A stretch of 64,000 nucleotides of DNA from Bordetella parapertussis (lineage in GTDB: Bacteria > Pseudomonadota > Gammaproteobacteria > Burkholderiales > Casimicrobiaceae), in the NCBI GenBank assembly GCA_943331295.2, contig CALQLA020000026.1:1-64000 (forward strand), written 5' to 3'. This document shows, piece by piece, positions 61,886 through 64,000 of the stretch (position 1 is its first letter; the number at the start of each line of letters is the position of its first letter). A program made the translations under genes and the position numbers. A model generated the notes under the pieces. That model worked only from the letters and a program-made list of their open reading frames with translations. It was not told the origin of the DNA and searched no databases.

Positions 61886-63736
61886 CTACAGGAATCCGAT
61901 GGACAGCCACGGCACCGCGGCGATGATCACCAGCGCCACGAACAGCGCACCGAGGTAGCGCCAGACGCGCGACATCGCTTCGTCCGGCGACACCTTGCCG
62001 ATCGCGCATGCCGCATAGAAGCCGACGCCGAACGGCGGCGCGAAGAGCCCCAGGCCCATCGCGAACACCACCACCATCGCATAGTGCACCTCGTGGACGC
62101 CGAGCGCGCGCGCCACCGGGAACAGCAGCGGCCCGAACAGCACGATCGCCGGAATGCCCTCGAGCACGCTGCCCAGGATGACGAACGCGATGACGGAGAT
62201 CGCCATGAACCCCGCCTGGCCGCCGGGCACTGCCGACATCACGGCGACCAGCTGCTTCGAGAAGCCCGACTGCGTCAGCGCCCAGGCCATGCCGGTCGCG
62301 CAGCCGATGATGAGCAGGATCGCCCCCGACAGCGCCGCGGTGTCGACCAGCATCGGGAAGAGGCGGCGCCAGTCGAACTGGCGGTAGAACAGGAGCCCCA
62401 CGATCAGCGCGTAGACGACGCCGACGGTCGACACCTCGGTGGCGGTGGCGACGCCCTCGACGACGACGGTGCGGATCACCACCGGCAGCGCGAGCGCCGG
62501 CAGCGCGAACGCCAGCGCCTTCGCGATGTCGCGGCCGGTGGCCCGCGCGAACTGCGACGTGTCGTCGCGGCGCGTCTGGAAGAAGACCACGATGCCGAGC
62601 GCGACCATGCCCACCAGCGCCGGCAGCAGGCCGCCGGTGAAGAGCGCCGCGATCGACACGCCGGTCACCGATCCGATCGTGATCAGCACCAGGCTGGGCG
62701 GGATCGTCTCCGACATCGCGCCTGACGACGACAGCAGCGCGATGAGGTCTCCCTGGTGCGCGCCGCGGCGTTTCATCTCGGGGAACAGCGCGGGCGCCAC
62801 CGCGGCCATGTCGGCGGCCTTGGAGCCGGAAATGCCCGACACCAGGTACATGGCGCCCAGCAGCACGTACTGCAGGCCGCCGCGCACGTGGCCCAGCAGC
62901 GACGCGAGGAAGTCGACCATCGCGCGGGCGAGGCCCGTCATCTCGATCAGCGCGCCGAGGAAAACGAACAGCGGCACCGAAAGCAGGATCAGGCTCGACA
63001 TGCCCTCGTCCATCCGGCTCACGACGATGGTGAGCGGCGTGCGCGTCGTCAGCGCGAGGTAGGACAGGGTGGCGAGACCGAACGCGAACGCGATCGGCAC
63101 GCCCATCGCGACGCACAGCGCGACCATCCCGACGAAGAAGATGACGAGGTTGGCGTTGCCGAGCGGCACCAGCACGGGACGCAGCAGCCAGAAGGCGACC
63201 GCGACGACGGCCAGCACCGCGACCGCGGACAGCACGTGGCGCAGGCTCGACTGCTCGGCGAGTCGCACCAGCGCGATCACCATCATCAGCGCGAAGCCCA
63301 CGCCGATCGATCCGACGCGATAGGCGTCGTGGAACTCCAGCGCCGGCGTGCTGATCACCCACTGTCCGGTGATGTATTCGTACGACGGCGCGCCGACCAG
63401 CAGCACGAACAGGATGACGACGAGCGCGCTGACGGTGTCGACCCAGGCCCGCCACTCGGGACGCAGCAGGTTGACGAACGTGGTGAGCCGCATGTGCTCG
63501 CCGCGGCGCAGCGCGATCACCGCGCCCAGCATCGCGAGCCACAGGAACAGCACCGACGCGAGCTCGTCGGACCACGTGACCGGCTTGTTGAAGACGTAGC
63601 GCGACACCACGCCCGCGAACAGGATCACGATCTCGGCGACGACCAGCGCCGCCGCCGGAATCTCGGTGATCCAGCCCAGCCAGCGGTCGAGCCGCGCGAA
63701 GCGGGACGGGGTGAGGTCGGGTGCGGCGATTTCCAT
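61886..63736 (-). CDS. TRAP transporter permease, DctQ-DctM fusion
   Basis: A 616-residue membrane protein. Residues 1-160 form the small DctQ-like four-helix unit (NKPVTWSDELASVLFLWLAM), and about 190-616 the large DctM permease (GVPIAFAFGLATLSYLALTT, GGLQYVLLGAMYLVSGISGS, LLSSSGAMSETIPPSLVLIT, FAPPFGVGFYAACAIGK). It should import an organic acid with Na+ and the receptor encoded just upstream (63877 onward). Confidence 0.93.
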   Translation of the reverse strand: MEIAAPDLTPSRFARLDRWLGWITEIPAAALVVAEIVILFAGVVSRYVFNKPVTWSDELASVLFLWLAMLGAVIALRRGEHMRLTTFVNLLRPEWRAWVDTVSALVVILFVLLVGAPSYEYITGQWVISTPALEFHDAYRVGSIGVGFALMMVIALVRLAEQSSLRHVLSAVAVLAVVAVAFWLLRPVLVPLGNANLVIFFVGMVALCVAMGVPIAFAFGLATLSYLALTTRTPLTIVVSRMDEGMSSLILLSVPLFVFLGALIEMTGLARAMVDFLASLLGHVRGGLQYVLLGAMYLVSGISGSKAADMAAVAPALFPEMKRRGAHQGDLIALLSSSGAMSETIPPSLVLITIGSVTGVSIAALFTGGLLPALVGMVALGIVVFFQTRRDDTSQFARATGRDIAKALAFALPALALPVVIRTVVVEGVATATEVSTVGVVYALIVGLLFYRQFDWRRLFPMLVDTAALSGAILLIIGCATGMAWALTQSGFSKQLVAVMSAVPGGQAGFMAISVIAFVILGSVLEGIPAIVLFGPLLFPVARALGVHEVHYAMVVVFAMGLGLFAPPFGVGFYAACAIGKVSPDEAMSRVWRYLGALFVALVIIAAVPWLSIGFL

Positions 63737-63776
63737 CAGGTGCGATTCCGAATGCGTCTATGCGTAGCCCGCGATG

Positions 63777-63868
63777 CGTAGCCCGGGTCGAGCGTGAGCG
63801 AAACCCGGGTGGACCGTGGACATGGCGCCGCCGCCCCGGGTTTCGCTGTCGCTCGACCCGGGCTGCGC
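63777..63868. repeat. Inverted pair of GTAGCCCGG-type repeats
   Basis: Left unit GCGTAGCCCGGGTCGAGCG ... GCGAAACCCGGG and right unit CCCCGGGTTTCGCTGTCGC ... CCCGGGCTGCGC face each other and can pair. It sits between the TRAP receptor and permease genes, where it could lower permease expression relative to the receptor. Confidence 0.78.
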
Positions 63869-63876
63869 GACTGCGA

Positions 63877-64000
63877 TCAGGCGAGCTTGCCGGCGTACTT
63901 CTCCAGCACCGCCCAGCCTTCGGCGCCGAACTTGCCCTTCCACTCCTCGTAGAAGCCGGCCTTGGTCAGCACCGCCCGGAACGCGTTCTTGTCCGGGTAG
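63877..64000 (-). CDS. TRAP transporter receptor (DctP-like), C-terminal end only
   Basis: The last 40 residues of a minus-strand gene that continues beyond the window: YPDKNAFRAVLTKAGFYEEW then KGKFGAEGWAVLEKYAGKLA. This matches the C-terminus of DctP-type periplasmic binding proteins. It lies directly upstream of the DctQM permease. Confidence 0.75.
   Translation of the reverse strand, partial: YPDKNAFRAVLTKAGFYEEWKGKFGAEGWAVLEKYAGKLA

Noticed and set aside
60078-61958. Plus-strand open frame of 626 codons opposite the secreted protein
   Set aside because: Arg-rich, no recognisable fold, and the minus-strand gene has a signal peptide and normal composition.

Overview
The window is a GC-rich, densely packed chromosomal segment of a bacterium that looks like a betaproteobacterium, probably Burkholderiales or a relative. 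Pointers are the two Bug/TctC-type tricarboxylate-transporter receptors, the Na+-NQR operon with apbE and nqrM, the strong G/C third-position bias (which creates many false antisense frames), and several families of short intergenic repeats. No rRNA, tRNA, CRISPR array or complete insertion sequence was seen.

Layout. 1-6000: tandem 77-bp repeats, then a peptide-type ABC importer (fused double ATPase, binding protein, two permeases). 6.2-8.2 kb: a sulfur module (ETHE1-type dioxygenase fused to rhodanese, plus two YeeE/YedE half-transporters), followed by a CTP-dependent-riboflavin-kinase-like protein and a cupin. 9.3-11.7 kb: a broken DUF4188 gene, a hotdog thioesterase, a quinone reductase and a TfoX-like protein. 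11.8-23.3 kb: a plus-strand run whose core is MFS exporter, BshA glycosyltransferase, BshB1-like deacetylase, ATP-grasp enzyme, NRPS-like C-A-T protein, YbaK deacylase, FAD oxidoreductase and a Bug receptor. 23.3-30.5 kb: hydrolase, DUF2237, LysE exporter, then a minus-strand acetate-type symporter operon (DUF485-ActP) followed by a CBS/DUF294 regulator and a DnaQ-like exonuclease. 30.8-38.8 kb: nqrABCDEF, a CBS protein, apbE and nqrM. 38.8-41.5 kb: PhyH oxygenase, cupin-like protein, deaminase and a small conserved protein. 41.5-53.3 kb: an eroded stretch where broken genes (GNAT joined to an MtrB/PioB barrel, aldo/keto reductase, kefF/kefC, DoxX, methyltransferase) lie between intact ones (M3 peptidase, sirtuin, CoA-transferase, DODA dioxygenase, GST). 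53.3-64 kb: YecA-like protein, prfC, dinB, a lyase/amidohydrolase/Bug-receptor catabolic set, a secreted protein, an orphan HicA-like protein and a TRAP transporter cut by the window end.

The most interesting system is the 12.7-20.9 kb operon. It has the first two bacillithiol-type steps (BshA, BshB1), but in place of BshC it has an ATP-grasp enzyme and an NRPS-like protein. That protein's condensation motif is degenerate (HPLVADA) and its adenylation domain has Ile where an Asp normally holds the alpha-amino group. It may make an undescribed GlcN-malate-based thiol or conjugate. This is inference.

The second notable signal is a family of 77-bp and 85-bp repeats at gene junctions. Each carries a 26-27 codon open frame. 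Most 77-bp copies overlap neighbouring genes by ATGA or GTGA on one or both sides, and all end in a Shine-Dalgarno-like run. They interrupt the nqr operon at three junctions and precede the ABC importer in tandem. Two FNR-like palindromes sit between the divergent symporter and nqr operons.
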